NCBI GenBank assembly: GCA_028685445.1
Contig: JAQUDY010000074.1
Coordinates: forward strand, 1-5,372
Length of the DNA stretch: 5,372 nt
Direction: 5' to 3'
From: Bacilli bacterium
GTDB taxonomy: Bacteria > Bacillota_I > Bacilli_A > RF39 > UBA660
A program made the position numbers and the translations under genes. The notes under the pieces were generated by a model. That model made no database searches, was not told where the DNA came from, and saw only the letters and a list, made by a program, of their open reading frames with translations. Below are positions 5,197 to 5,372 of this stretch, in pieces. The number at the start of each line of letters is the position of its first letter. Position 1 is the first letter of the stretch.

Positions 5197-5372
5197 TTAA
5201 AATCTTTCATCTTTAATTACTTCTATAATATTTATATTCTTAATTTTACTAAATGAATAGTAGACCATTATAATCATTATTAAAATTATTATTAGAATTG
5301 CTATTAAATAATGCGCAAATGGAAAGCTTATTAAAAAATCTTTTGTGATTATATAATAGAACATAATCCGTG
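5197..5372 (-). CDS. C-terminal end of a membrane protein, probably an FtsX-type ABC transporter permease (partial)
   Basis: A minus-strand frame is open from the window edge to TAA at 5199-5197 and gives the last 57 residues of a larger protein. It contains one long hydrophobic segment (HYLIAILIIILIMIIMVYY), then a basic juxtamembrane turn and the tail SKIKNINIIEVIKDERF. A final membrane helix followed by a short cytoplasmic tail of the form K-K-x-N-I-I-E-x-I-K-x-E is typical of the MacB/FtsX-like permease domain, whose last helix ends in just this way. The family call is by resemblance of this short tail only; other multi-pass proteins cannot be excluded. The start and any partner ATPase lie outside the window. 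The next gene downstream has its own promoter, so the two are not necessarily in one operon. Confidence 0.62.
   Translation of the reverse strand, partial: RIMFYYIITKDFLISFPFAHYLIAILIIILIMIIMVYYSFSKIKNINIIEVIKDERF

Noticed and set aside
5189..5205. 7-bp inverted repeat AGATTTT/AAAATCT at the end of the permease-like gene as terminator
   Set aside because: No T-tract follows on the minus strand and the stem has only one G-C pair; it may be chance in AT-rich sequence.
1..5372. CRISPR arrays, tRNA or rRNA genes, insertion sequences, phage or toxin-antitoxin modules
   Set aside because: I saw no spaced repeats, cloverleaf-like sequence, transposase motifs or terminal inverted repeats; the window is almost fully occupied by ordinary coding sequence.

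Overview
The window looks like chromosomal DNA from a very AT-rich, low-GC Gram-positive-type bacterium. Codons are strongly A/T-ending, Shine-Dalgarno sites are AGGAG/AGGTGA-like, and the set murG, divIB, ftsY, ylxM is typical of Bacillota. MurG and DivIB imply a peptidoglycan wall, so this is not a wall-less mycoplasma. The few tryptophans are encoded by TGG and no gene contains an in-frame TGA, which fits the standard bacterial code. A gut-type lineage of Bacilli/Erysipelotrichia (RF39-like) is my best guess, but that is inference.

Layout from left to right. (1) Positions 2-247, plus strand: the 3' end of a small membrane protein of unknown function. It converges on the main operon, with an AT-rich hairpin between the two that could terminate transcription in both directions. 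(2) Positions 261-4334, minus strand: one tightly packed operon, read from high to low coordinates as murG, divIB/ftsQ, queH, a type IV prepilin-like gene, ftsY, ylxM. Gaps are 10, 1, 5, 8 and 0 nt. (3) Positions 4423-5097, minus strand: a monocistronic gene for a membrane-anchored, probably extracytoplasmic protein of unknown function. It has its own good sigma-A promoter and a terminator overlapping its last codons. (4) Positions 5197-5372, minus strand: the C-terminal end of a membrane protein resembling an FtsX-type ABC permease, cut by the window edge.

How the genes fit together. MurG makes lipid II on the inner face of the membrane and DivIB stabilises the septal synthesis machinery, so these two are a remnant of the division and cell wall (dcw) cluster. 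FtsY and YlxM belong to signal recognition particle-dependent membrane targeting. Between these two modules sit queH (tRNA queuosine maturation) and a lone prepilin-like gene, neither with an obvious functional link to its neighbours. ffh, the usual partner of ftsY-ylxM, is absent where it would be expected.

No clearly new multi-gene system is visible. The points most worth a second look are the mixed operon with its orphan pilin, a lipobox-like motif in the DivIB membrane segment, and the unrecognised four-cysteine exported protein.
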